Of a DNA stretch of 64,000 nt, positions 17,424-25,166 are shown piece by piece (the first letter of the stretch is position 1; every line of letters starts with the position of its first letter). The DNA is from Bacteroidota bacterium (GTDB lineage Bacteria; Bacteroidota; Bacteroidia; B-17B0; Aurantibacillaceae). Made by a program: the position numbers and the translations under genes. Location of the stretch: contig JAFDXR010000005.1 in the NCBI GenBank assembly GCA_018267825.1, forward strand, positions 186,001-250,000, written 5' to 3'. Below the pieces are notes generated by a model that was not told where the DNA came from, ran no database searches, and saw only the letters and a list, made by a program, of their open reading frames with translations.

Positions 17424-18719
17424 TTATTTTTTAGAGTAATTCCATTGCGTGACAGGCTCCACATATCCATGTGTAGAATCCCAAGGGTAATCTGCATGCA
17501 TATTATAACTTATCTTTCCTACCTTAAACGTAGAAACCCCTTCGACCCAATCGATCGTAACTCCGGATTTCATGTGACTGATTCCAACGGTGAGCTTATA
17601 ATTTGAAGGGAGCAGGTTCAGATCAAATTCAACCAGAATCTCATGATACCCGGGCTCGAAAGAGCGGGCCGCATATACTGAATCCTTTTTCTCTGCGGCA
17701 AAGGCAATAGGTTCACCAAGGGTATTGCAGATATTAATATTGATCATAACATTGAACAGAGGCTTCAGTACTTCCAACAACAATTTTACTTTAAAAGGCT
17801 CATTAAATGCCAGTTCACTGACCATCTGCTCCGAAAGATTTAAAACCTCTATTTTTCTAAAATATGCATCACCGGTGGCAAATTGGCGTAGCATATCTTC
17901 CGGAATAGTACCATCCTGCAGTTGGGTATTACCATCATTAAGATACTCTTCAATGATTTCTGTTGTTGCACCTGTTTTTTTCAATGTTCCGTTTTTCATA
18001 AAAACAGCTTTCGTACACAACTGTTTTATCGATACAAGGTTATGACTCACAAACAGAACCGTTCTACCTGCCGCAGAAACCGATTTCATTTTACCGAGGC
18101 ATTTATCCTGAAACTCCTGGTCGCCAACGGCCAGCACCTCGTCCACGATCAATATCTCAGGATCAAGGTGTGCTGCAACAGCAAAGGCCAGCCTGACATA
18201 CATACCCGACGAGTATCGCTTCACGGGTGTATCAATATATCGCTCCACGCCGCTGAAATCAACTATTTCGTCGAACTTGGCTCTGATCTCCTGGGTTTTC
18301 ATGCCCAGGATGGCTCCGTTCAGGAAAATATTTTCGCGGCCTGATAAATCCGGATGAAACCCTGTACCAACTTCCAGTAAACTGGCAACACGGCCTCTTA
18401 TCTTATATTCACCTACGGTGGGGGCCGTGGTCCTTGACAGAATTTTAAGTAAGGTGGATTTCCCGGCTCCATTTTTCCCGATGATCCCCATCACATCCCC
18501 CTCATTCACGCGGAGGTTAACATCCCGTAAGGCCCAAACATAATCAGACTTCCCGGCTTTGGAACGGTCATTTTCTTCACCAACTTTCAAAAATGGATTT
18601 TCTTTACCGCGAACCTGATACCACCACTTTTTGAAATCATCCGCAATACTCCCTGTTCCAATCTGTCCAAGACGATATTGTTTTCCGAGGTTCGATATTT
18701 CTATAACAGTTCTTGTCAT
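17424..18719 (-). CDS. wzt: Polysaccharide ABC exporter, ATP-binding subunit with C-terminal carbohydrate-binding domain
   Basis: A 431-residue Wzt/TagH-type ATPase. Walker A is GIIGKNGAGKS near residue 75; the ABC signature is YSSGMYVRLAF near 170; Walker B is ILIVDEVLAVGD near 190, followed by the H-loop in LFVSHN. Residues from about 270 to the end form an extra beta-rich domain of the Wzt_C type, which in O-antigen exporters reads the modified non-reducing end of the finished chain. That implies a polymer with a terminal modification; the methyltransferase or acyltransferase of this operon could supply it. It starts directly before the wzm stop. Confidence 0.92.
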   Translation of the reverse strand: MTRTVIEISNLGKQYRLGQIGTGSIADDFKKWWYQVRGKENPFLKVGEENDRSKAGKSDYVWALRDVNLRVNEGDVMGIIGKNGAGKSTLLKILSRTTAPTVGEYKIRGRVASLLEVGTGFHPDLSGRENIFLNGAILGMKTQEIRAKFDEIVDFSGVERYIDTPVKRYSSGMYVRLAFAVAAHLDPEILIVDEVLAVGDQEFQDKCLGKMKSVSAAGRTVLFVSHNLVSIKQLCTKAVFMKNGTLKKTGATTEIIEEYLNDGNTQLQDGTIPEDMLRQFATGDAYFRKIEVLNLSEQMVSELAFNEPFKVKLLLEVLKPLFNVMININICNTLGEPIAFAAEKKDSVYAARSFEPGYHEILVEFDLNLLPSNYKLTVGISHMKSGVTIDWVEGVSTFKVGKISYNMHADYPWDSTHGYVEPVTQWNYSKK

Positions 18720-19577
18720 CTATACTGTATCCATAAAGGACTTCTCCGTTTTATTGAACTTGAGCATAGCCATGAACAATAGACCTGCAACGGCTATTGT
18801 ATCCACCAGAATATACATAAGCGAAATATGACCATGGCCTGTTAAAACAAATTTTATAGCTTCCAGATATGCTACCACCGGGTTAAACATGAGAAAGCTT
18901 TGTATTTTGGCTGAATACATGGTTACCGGGAAAACAACGCAGCTTCCAAACATCAGCAGCTGAACGGCGAAACCGAGCAGAAATGTAAAATCCCTGTATT
19001 TTGTTGTATAGGATGAAAATAAAATACCTAAACCCAATCCAAACACTCCCATAAAAACAACCAAAAAAGGCAGCAGTAAAATGTATTTCCATTGCACAGT
19101 GATATCCTGTTTCAATATCAATATTACAAACAGATATACCGCTATTAAAAGCATAAGCTGTATTCCCAGTTTAAGCAGATTAGAAATAACCACAGATATT
19201 GGCATTACCAATCTGGGAAAATATACCTTTCCAAAAACAGAAGCATTCGAAACAAATGTATTTGCTGTTTTATTCAGGCAATCGGCAAAATAAGTCCAGA
19301 AAACCTGCCCTATCAGGTAAAATAATACCGGAGGGATCCCATCAGTACTCAATTTAGCACTGTAACTGAATGTAAATGTATAAATAGCTGTTGTAAATAC
19401 CGGTTGAACAAACATCCAAAGCGGGCCAAGTATCGTTTGTTTATAGATGGATGTAATATCCCGTTTCACCAAAAGCAAAATCAGATCCTTATATCCCCAG
19501 ATTTCACGAATATTGAGATTAAACGATGATGATTTCTGTTTAACGACAATATCCCAGCCTTCTTCTTTATGCGACAT
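18720..19577 (-). CDS. wzm: Polysaccharide ABC exporter, permease subunit
   Basis: A 285-residue ABC-2 type membrane protein. An amphipathic N-terminus (NIREIWGYKDLILLLVKRDI) is typical of Wzm/TagG/RfbA permeases, followed by about six hydrophobic segments, the first in GPLWMFVQPVFTTAIYTF. It forms the inner-membrane channel with the adjacent Wzt, flipping the undecaprenyl-linked polymer to the periplasm. It lies 3 bp after the UpxY gene and directly abuts wzt. Confidence 0.92.
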   Translation of the reverse strand: MSHKEEGWDIVVKQKSSSFNLNIREIWGYKDLILLLVKRDITSIYKQTILGPLWMFVQPVFTTAIYTFTFSYSAKLSTDGIPPVLFYLIGQVFWTYFADCLNKTANTFVSNASVFGKVYFPRLVMPISVVISNLLKLGIQLMLLIAVYLFVILILKQDITVQWKYILLLPFLVVFMGVFGLGLGILFSSYTTKYRDFTFLLGFAVQLLMFGSCVVFPVTMYSAKIQSFLMFNPVVAYLEAIKFVLTGHGHISLMYILVDTIAVAGLLFMAMLKFNKTEKSFMDTV

Positions 19578-19580
19578 AAT

Positions 19581-20096
19581 CTATACCGATACTAAAATTT
19601 CGTGGGGAAGCTTTACCCTGATGCTTTGGCCTATGCTTTCAAGTACCACTTCGATGTAGCGTCCTTCTTTGTTTTCAACTACAAAGCCTTCAACACCTTT
19701 CAATATGCTTGAGTTTACCTTTACCTTATCTCCTTCTTTCAGATGCGCGTTTATATTTCCAACCTCCATCTGGTATCCTAAACTTACCAGTTGTTTCATG
19801 TTCTGAATTTCCTCCGGCCGCACAACTGCAATCTTTCCTTCAATGCGAACATAATTTACAACGCCACGTGTCTGCAATACTTTTTGCTGTTCCAGAGTGT
19901 CAACATATACAAACACGTAGCCATTCAACAAAGGAAACTCCACCATTTTCTTCCGATCGCTCCATTGACGCATTGTTTTCACGAGAGGGACGTAAGCTTC
20001 CAGACCTTTCAGCAACAGTAATTCAGCCACTTTTTTCTCCTGGCGGGATGACACGTATAAAGCGTGCCATTTTTTATGTTGTTCTTTGTCTGCCAT
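19581..20096 (-). CDS. UpxY-type NusG paralogue (operon-specific antiterminator)
   Basis: A 171-residue NusG/RfaH-like protein. Residues 1-100 form the NGN domain (WHALYVSSRQEKKVAELL, then FPLLNGYVFVYVD), which binds RNA polymerase, and the C-terminal KOW domain begins near LKEGDKVKVNSS. In Bacteroides the UpxY proteins prevent premature termination in the leader of their own capsule operon. Position immediately upstream of wzm/wzt fits that role. It is preceded by a stable RNA hairpin at 20124-20155 in the leader. Confidence 0.9.
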   Translation of the reverse strand: MADKEQHKKWHALYVSSRQEKKVAELLLLKGLEAYVPLVKTMRQWSDRKKMVEFPLLNGYVFVYVDTLEQQKVLQTRGVVNYVRIEGKIAVVRPEEIQNMKQLVSLGYQMEVGNINAHLKEGDKVKVNSSILKGVEGFVVENKEGRYIEVVLESIGQSIRVKLPHEILVSV

Positions 20097-20123
20097 CGGT
20101 TTGGTCTGATTGGTTAAAGCTTC

Positions 20124-20155
20124 GCCTCCTCAGTCACAGTCGTGAACTAAGAAGG
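20124..20155 (-). promoter_or_regulatory. Leader hairpin upstream of the UpxY gene
   Basis: On the minus strand the arm GCCTTCTTAGTTCAC pairs with GTGACTGAGGAGGC around a GACT loop. That gives about 14 pairs with two G-U wobbles and one bulged U. No U-run follows, so this is not a normal terminator. It begins about 18 nt after the stop codon of the regulator gene and ends 28 nt before the UpxY start. It may be a pause or loading site for the antiterminator, or a translational control element. Confidence 0.55.
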
Positions 20156-20173
20156 CTCTTTAAAAACTATACG

Positions 20174-20707
20174 CTATCTACTCCACAGTAATAGTGGATG
20201 TACTCCCGGTTCCTTGATCTTGTTCATATCAAATTCTTTGGGAGTATAATGTACATAACGAATTTTCTTATCAATTTTCTTCTCGGCCTTTTCAATCTGT
20301 TCGAGTAAAAAGGTTTTATTCAAATTGTCTCCAATCAATACCAGATCTATGATATCAGATGATTGCCCCTTGGCAAGCTTCCCGACAAGGTATACCTTAT
20401 CCAGATCGCCCAGGCGTTGCACCACATAATCTACAATGTGATCAAGTCCGGTCAGTTTCATCACAATGCTATTAATATCCTTAAATAGAGGATGTGATGT
20501 ATTAACTGTAAATAGTTTTTTGTTTCCCTCACTGAAAGAATCCAGGAAGCCTGCTTTTTCGAACTTATTAAGTTCAACACGAACAGCATTGGACGACTCT
20601 CCGAATTCCTCTTCCAGATTTCTGAGATACGCCGTATTCTGACTGTTCAGAAAAAATTTCATCAACAGTTTAATGCGGGTTTTGGAAGATATGAGCGTTT
20701 CGATCAT
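20174..20707 (-). CDS. Winged-helix regulator with a nucleotidyltransferase-like domain
   Basis: A 177-residue protein. Residues 1-75 look like a winged helix-turn-helix (SSKTRIKLLMKFFLN, then SSNAVRVELNKFEKAGFL). Residues 90-175 resemble a small nucleotidyltransferase-like fold (VYLVGKLAKGQSSDIIDLVLIGD has the position of a GS...D-x-D motif, but the canonical GS is absent), so this half is probably not catalytic. Similar proteins occur beside UpxY genes in Bacteroidota polysaccharide loci. Expected to control transcription of the exporter half of the operon. A near-perfect promoter lies directly upstream. Confidence 0.75.
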   Translation of the reverse strand: MIETLISSKTRIKLLMKFFLNSQNTAYLRNLEEEFGESSNAVRVELNKFEKAGFLDSFSEGNKKLFTVNTSHPLFKDINSIVMKLTGLDHIVDYVVQRLGDLDKVYLVGKLAKGQSSDIIDLVLIGDNLNKTFLLEQIEKAEKKIDKKIRYVHYTPKEFDMNKIKEPGVHPLLLWSR

Positions 20708-20718
20708 ATATTGAGTAA

Positions 20719-20749
20719 CAAAATTACTCGTTTTTTCTAAAAAACCAAA
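20719..20749 (-). promoter_or_regulatory. Consensus Bacteroidota promoter for the regulator-upxY-wzm-wzt segment
   Basis: On the minus strand TTTG (20746-20749) is followed by exactly 19 bp and TAATTTTG (20719-20726), a full match to TTTG-N19-TAnnTTTG. The predicted start point is about 5-7 nt upstream of the ATG at 20707, so the transcript would be almost leaderless for the regulator. This suggests that the regulator and everything downstream can be transcribed apart from wzc. Confidence 0.7.
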
Positions 20750-20787
20750 TTGGACGGGCTTTTCCGCCTCTTTTACATAATCACATT

Positions 20788-21912
20788 TCAGGCGAATTCA
20801 GCCTGAAGACGCCGGGCCACTTCCCGGATCTGATCTTCGGTGAGCGCCATACCACTTGGGATATAAAAACCCTGTTCTGCCAGCATTTCAGCCACCGGAT
20901 AAGACTCGCCTTTAAATAATCCCATACGTTGAAACACCGGCTGTAAATGCATCGGATAAAAGAAAGGACGGGTACCAACACCCGCATTGGCCAATTGTTT
21001 CATACAGCTTATTGCATCCCTGCCCTTATCAAGCGATACAAGTCCGTACACCCAATATATATTTTCATCGGTTCCGGCATACGCAGAGGGCCCCTGGAAA
21101 CCCTGTAAATTCACCAGAAGTTCATTATATAAGCGTCCCATATTTCGTTTTCGTATGACGAATTCGTCGAGGCGCTCCAGTTGTGCAAGGCCCAAAGCAG
21201 CCTGAAGGTTTGTCATTCTGAAATTATATCCGAGTGTTTCGTGCACAAACCGGCGCATAGGCATAAAGCAGAGGTTACGCAAGGACCTGCATTTCTCTGC
21301 CAGTTCTTCGTTATCCGTTACAATCATGCCACCTTCGCCAGTTGTAATATGTTTGTTGGGATAGAAGCTGAAAATGCTGATATCACCAAAAGAGCCACAG
21401 GGTCTGCCTTTGTATGTCTGTCCATGCATTTCAGCAGCATCTTCAATGATCTTTAAACCATTTGTACGTGCCAGCTTCAGTACAGGATCCATATCTACCG
21501 GCAGTCCATAAATATGAACCACCATAATGGCTTTTGTTTTGGAGGTTATTTTTTTTTCGATATCGTGCACATTCATGTTCCAGGTAACCGGGTCAGCATC
21601 CACCAGTACCGGTACGAGGCCAGCCCTCACGATGGCTGCAGCACATGAAATTATTGTAAAAGCAGGCATAATCACCTCACTGCCTTTTTCCAGATCAAGG
21701 GCCATAACTGCTGCATCAAGGGCCACCGAACCATTGCTCACTGCAATGCCATGGGTGCGGTGACATCGCTTTGAAAATTTCTCCTCGAATTCCCGGATAA
21801 AAGGACCTTCCGAAGAAATCCACCCGGTGTCGATACACTCATTCAGGTATTTTTTCTCGTTCCCGTTTAATAAAGGTTCGTTCACGGGTATAAATGCAGG
21901 ATTATCCGCCAT
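20788..21912 (-). CDS. DegT/DnrJ/EryC1 aminotransferase, perosamine-synthase type
   Basis: A 374-residue PLP aminotransferase. The N-terminal GWISSEGPFIREFEEKF resembles GDP-perosamine synthase (Per/RfbE). The PLP lysine is Lys187 in FYPNKHITTGEGG and the SNGSVALDAA loop is at 59-68. It should install an amino group at C4 (or C3) of a keto-deoxysugar nucleotide. The gene overlaps the cupin gene by 11 bp, so the two are probably co-translated. It is only distantly similar to the second DegT enzyme at 15286-16428; two different amino-sugars are plausible. Confidence 0.88.
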   Translation of the reverse strand: MADNPAFIPVNEPLLNGNEKKYLNECIDTGWISSEGPFIREFEEKFSKRCHRTHGIAVSNGSVALDAAVMALDLEKGSEVIMPAFTIISCAAAIVRAGLVPVLVDADPVTWNMNVHDIEKKITSKTKAIMVVHIYGLPVDMDPVLKLARTNGLKIIEDAAEMHGQTYKGRPCGSFGDISIFSFYPNKHITTGEGGMIVTDNEELAEKCRSLRNLCFMPMRRFVHETLGYNFRMTNLQAALGLAQLERLDEFVIRKRNMGRLYNELLVNLQGFQGPSAYAGTDENIYWVYGLVSLDKGRDAISCMKQLANAGVGTRPFFYPMHLQPVFQRMGLFKGESYPVAEMLAEQGFYIPSGMALTEDQIREVARRLQAEFA

Positions 21913-22339
21913 AGTTTAATTTAATGAGAGATTGTTCAATGGAATTAAATTTCACTTTGTCTTTTTCACCACAGTAAGGCCCCTGCTTAACCTCAATCAT
22001 CTCTGACTGTTCGAGCATAAAAAAACCATGTCCCCCATCTGCCAGTAGAATAACATCACCCGGCAATAAAACCCGGCTCTCCAGATATACCTGTTCATTG
22101 TTATAAAAATCGACCCTTACTTTTCCTGATTTTATAAATAAAACCTCTTGGGTGAGGTGTACTTCGCGTTGTACAATATTATGGCGATGCGGCAATATTT
22201 CATAACCTTCAGGGCGATTCATATACCCCAACTGTTGCGAATCATCATCATTGGTGAAAAATTCAATGCCCTCTTTTTTATAATCACGGCGAATAATTAT
22301 CGCCAGTGTGAGTTCATTGTTTATGATTTTTTCGATCAT
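21902..22339 (-). CDS. Cupin-fold protein, sugar-locus type
   Basis: A 145-residue single-domain cupin. Motif 1 is visible as LPHRHNIVQREVHLTQEVLFIKSGKVRV (His, His, Glu in roughly the G(X)5HXH(X)3,4E(X)6G spacing) and motif 2 as PGDVILLADGGHGF, with a second histidine. Small cupins next to DegT aminotransferases are usually sugar-nucleotide isomerases or epimerases such as the FdtA/WxcM group, but the reaction cannot be named here. It overlaps the aminotransferase gene and lies 92 bp after wzc. Confidence 0.72.
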   Translation of the reverse strand: MIEKIINNELTLAIIIRRDYKKEGIEFFTNDDDSQQLGYMNRPEGYEILPHRHNIVQREVHLTQEVLFIKSGKVRVDFYNNEQVYLESRVLLPGDVILLADGGHGFFMLEQSEMIEVKQGPYCGEKDKVKFNSIEQSLIKLNYGG

Positions 22340-22431
22340 ACATCAAGGGTTTGATTTTTATCTGTTGTATTTTAATAGTGTATTGTTACCCGAAAATCGT
22401 GTCTCATCTGTAACACGGCAACAAGATAAGT

Positions 22432-24810
22432 TTAGTCAGCAGCTTTGGAAGATCCGCCCTTACCGTAGCCATAACCATAGCCGTAACCATAGCCGTAACC
22501 ATAACCATACCGCGAATAATAATAGCGACTCCTTCTCCTTTTAACCCCATTTAAAATCAAATACACATTTTTAATATCATTATCTTTTACTTCCTTATGA
22601 AACAGATTCAAAATGCGTTTGGTCGCAAATTTTGTATTCATCACAAAAAGATTGATGCTGGAATACTGCATCAGGTAAATAGCATCTGACAACAAGCCGG
22701 CTGGTGGTGTATCAATAAGCACGTAATCAAAATTATCCTTCACATAATTCAGAATTTCCTTAATGCGTTCTGACAGGATAATTTCTGATGGATTCGGAGG
22801 AATAGGCCCCGACAATATTGTATAAAGATTCTCTACTTTTGTTGGCTTAATAATCTCTTCTATCGTATTATAACCCGACATGAATGTGCTCACTCCGATA
22901 TCGGCATTCATTTCCAAAGCTTTCTGGATTCTTGGTTTATGCAAATCCAGTTCAAGCATAATGGTTTTCTTTCCTCCCTTGGCCAAAACAGCTCCCAGGT
23001 TAATTGTTGTAAAAGTTTTCCCTTCCCCGGGACCATTGGATGTAATGAGGATCGTTGTCCGCGGGGCATTCAACGTTGCATAGCTGAGATTTGTCCGCAT
23101 GGTTCTGAAGGATTCAGCAATAAACGAATTAGGTTCGCTCTCTACAATAAATCCTATACTGGATGCATTTTTCACCAATGGTAAATCAGAAAGAATCGGA
23201 AGAAATGTTTTTTCCTTAAGCTCCTCAACCGTTTCGATAGTTGTGAAAAACAAAAATCTGATGATGATGAAAATAACAGCCAAGGCCAATCCAACAGTAA
23301 CAAAAGAACTGATGATCTTATTCTTATCCGGTTTAATTACACCCAGGTTCCGCGGTGTATCAATAACTTTAATCTCCGAAATGATGCTGGCTTTGGCAAT
23401 TTTCGTACTGGCCCTGTTCTGTAATAAAAAAGTATACAGCTGTTCATTGACATCTACTTTCCGCTGTATACCAAACATATTGCGCTGTTTTTCCGGCAAT
23501 TTCCTGATACTACCCACATAAGCATCAATCTGGGTATTGATGTTCTCCATGATTTTGTAAGTAGCATTTCTGGAATTATTGATATATACCAGCATATTCT
23601 GTTTCAATTTCTTAATACTCTGCTTCAAATCAATGATGGTGGGATTCACCTCTTTTGTGGAGTTATATAAGTTATTCAGTAAAATTTGGTTTTTGTAGAG
23701 TTCAGCAATTGTTCCGGAAAGAAACTGATCCGCATCGACCAGAAAAACACTTGGAGGCAGAAACTGCGGATCTTTATCTTCAATAATATATTTTTCGAGA
23801 TCATTCAGTGCTTCTATTTTCAATTTAAGTTTGGATTTTTCAGCATCATAGCTGGTCAGCTTCGTAAAAAAGTCTTGCTGCTCCCAACCAAGATCCAGAA
23901 TGGCGTTTTTACTTTTATAGTTCTGCATGGTATCCTCAACATCTTTCAGTGAAGCGCTGATCTCGTCGAGTTGCTTATCGATGTATGCAATTGTTCTTTC
24001 ATTAATATCAATCTTGTCTTTGAGTGAGTTATTGATATATACCTGTGACAGCGTATCTAATACCAGAACCGCACGTTCCGGGATAATATCCTCGAGTGAG
24101 ATCACCAGCACATTAGTGTAATCGGGGTTTTCAACATAGAGTACCGACTGAAATGTACTCACCAGATTTGCCTCCGAGTGGATAATAATCTGATAACCCG
24201 ATTTCACAAAACCATCTATGGTAGCCCTGTTGAGATTTGCTTCACGACTTACTTTCAATCTGAAATCCGTATCAATCAGTTCCTCTTCAAAACGGCCGAT
24301 CTTTGCGATTTCCGTTCCACCGTGTTTGTAGGATATTTTAAACTCATCGTAATTAAGAATACTGAACAACATCGGAGTTTCATACAGAGATTCGGAAATA
24401 GCTGAGACACTTATTTTAAATGGCATTCCCGAAAACTGCTCAGTTGTCCGGACCCTGCCAATGAGATAATAAGAAACCTGTAAACGGTCTTTTAGTTTAG
24501 CGACCGTTTCATGCATCAGGTCATACGATTGAATTTTCCGTATTTCGTTTGAGTTATCAATGTAAGACTGACCTGATCCACCATAAAAATTTCCTTCCGT
24601 AATAAGGTTATTCTTGTAGTAGGTATCATTCGACTTCAACAGTTCAACAGAAGCCTTATAAATGTCTGTGAGCTTATAAGCATAGAAAAAACCGATAGCG
24701 TAGAAAATAGGAACAATAACTAACGGGATATACCAGTTTTTAACGATTAAACGCCAGATAACTTTAAGGTCATCAACATTGATGATTTGGGCATTCTTTT
24801 TTTGATTCAC
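22432..24810 (-). CDS. wzc: Wzc-type bacterial tyrosine kinase / polysaccharide co-polymerase
   Basis: A 792-residue protein with an N-terminal Wzz-like half (membrane segment YIPLVIVPIFYAIGFFYAY, large periplasmic part with coiled coil, second membrane segment near FVTVGLALAVIFIIIRF) and a C-terminal BY-kinase. Kinase motifs: Walker A GPGEGKT, Walker A' LELDLHKP, Walker B YVLIDTPP. The tail holds 11 tyrosines as YYY plus eight YG units. It controls chain length and export by autophosphorylation. No ATG precedes the first membrane segment; I choose GTG at 24808-24810, since upstream sequence overlaps the predicted promoter. First gene of the locus. Confidence 0.9.
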   Translation of the reverse strand: MNQKKNAQIINVDDLKVIWRLIVKNWYIPLVIVPIFYAIGFFYAYKLTDIYKASVELLKSNDTYYKNNLITEGNFYGGSGQSYIDNSNEIRKIQSYDLMHETVAKLKDRLQVSYYLIGRVRTTEQFSGMPFKISVSAISESLYETPMLFSILNYDEFKISYKHGGTEIAKIGRFEEELIDTDFRLKVSREANLNRATIDGFVKSGYQIIIHSEANLVSTFQSVLYVENPDYTNVLVISLEDIIPERAVLVLDTLSQVYINNSLKDKIDINERTIAYIDKQLDEISASLKDVEDTMQNYKSKNAILDLGWEQQDFFTKLTSYDAEKSKLKLKIEALNDLEKYIIEDKDPQFLPPSVFLVDADQFLSGTIAELYKNQILLNNLYNSTKEVNPTIIDLKQSIKKLKQNMLVYINNSRNATYKIMENINTQIDAYVGSIRKLPEKQRNMFGIQRKVDVNEQLYTFLLQNRASTKIAKASIISEIKVIDTPRNLGVIKPDKNKIISSFVTVGLALAVIFIIIRFLFFTTIETVEELKEKTFLPILSDLPLVKNASSIGFIVESEPNSFIAESFRTMRTNLSYATLNAPRTTILITSNGPGEGKTFTTINLGAVLAKGGKKTIMLELDLHKPRIQKALEMNADIGVSTFMSGYNTIEEIIKPTKVENLYTILSGPIPPNPSEIILSERIKEILNYVKDNFDYVLIDTPPAGLLSDAIYLMQYSSINLFVMNTKFATKRILNLFHKEVKDNDIKNVYLILNGVKRRRSRYYYSRYGYGYGYGYGYGYGYGKGGSSKAAD
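22461..22512 (-). repeat. 12-bp tandem repeat encoding the Tyr-Gly tail of Wzc
   Basis: Alternating ccgtag/ccataa-type hexamers (roughly 12-bp units, for example ccgtaaccatag) encode eight consecutive Tyr-Gly dipeptides. The frame is kept through the repeat and the gene ends normally. Copy number could change by slippage in steps of two or four residues, altering the number of phosphorylatable tyrosines. Confidence 0.75.
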
Positions 24811-24828
24811 AATCCAGTATAATAGAGG

Positions 24829-24861
24829 CAAATATAAATATTTGGCACGATTTTTACACAA
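24829..24861 (-). promoter_or_regulatory. Promoter for wzc
   Basis: Minus-strand TTG at 24859-24861, 22 bp spacer, then TATATTTG at 24829-24836, a match to the TAnnTTTG -7 box. The start of transcription would fall near 24822, just upstream of the GTG start at 24810, and supports that start choice over the earlier TTG codon. Confidence 0.55.
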
Positions 24862-24864
24862 GAA

Positions 24865-24894
24865 TTGCCGTTCGTAAGTTTTTTAGTATATTTA
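24865..24894 (+). promoter_or_regulatory. Promoter for the PID-tail gene, back to back with the wzc promoter
   Basis: Plus-strand TTG at 24865-24867, 19 bp spacer, then TATATTTA at 24887-24894 (one mismatch to TAnnTTTG). The start point is expected about 15 nt upstream of the ATG at 24914. The -33 elements of this promoter and that of wzc are only a few bases apart, so the two could be controlled by one factor. Confidence 0.5.
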
Positions 24895-24913
24895 TCCTGT
24901 TTTTAAAGAAAGC

Positions 24914-25132
24914 ATGTCTATTCGTATTGTATTTTGCCTCATTTTTTCCCTCGCGTTTGTGGCAATTGGCCTGGCAGCGCCACCACCACCACCGGGTGGA
25001 TCTCCTTCCTGTTGGCCACCACCATGCATTCCTATTGATGGCGGAATCACTTTTTTAATGGCTGCAGGAGCCCTATACGGCGGTAAAAAATTGTACGACA
25101 AGAAACAAAAGAAGAATTCTGAACTTCAATAA
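24914..25132 (+). CDS. Small secreted protein with PID-type C-terminal exosortase sorting tail
   Basis: A 72-residue protein in four parts: a signal peptide (1-22, ending GLAA); a Pro/Gly/Cys linker (APPPPPGGSPSCWPPPC; Cys33 and Cys38); the motif Pro40-Ile41-Asp42 followed by GG; a hydrophobic stretch 45-55; and a basic end (GGKKLYDKKQKK). Motif, hydrophobic segment and basic cluster are the layout of PEP-CTERM-like sorting signals, and the PID variant is one I recall being described for Bacteroidota. The exosortase gene directly follows. The mature part between the two signals is only about 17 residues, so the substrate is nearly nothing but sorting signals. Function of the linker unknown. 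Confidence 0.82.
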   Translation: MSIRIVFCLIFSLAFVAIGLAAPPPPPGGSPSCWPPPCIPIDGGITFLMAAGALYGGKKLYDKKQKKNSELQ

Positions 25133-25139
25133 GCACTTA

Positions 25140-25163
25140 AACCCCGCAATTGCGGGGTTTTTT
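25140..25163 (+). terminator. Strong intrinsic terminator between the PID-tail gene and the exosortase gene
   Basis: AACCCCGC-AATT-GCGGGGTT is a perfect 20-bp palindrome (25140-25159) followed by a U-run to 25163. It starts 8 nt after the stop codon of the small gene and ends 4 nt before the exosortase ATG, so exosortase transcription either depends on read-through or uses a promoter inside the small gene. Confidence 0.9.
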
Positions 25164-25166
25164 AAT

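Noticed and set aside
22461-22512. Sequencing or assembly artefact in the Tyr-Gly repeat
   Set aside because: Frame and stop codon are intact, and Tyr-rich tails are the rule for Wzc kinases.
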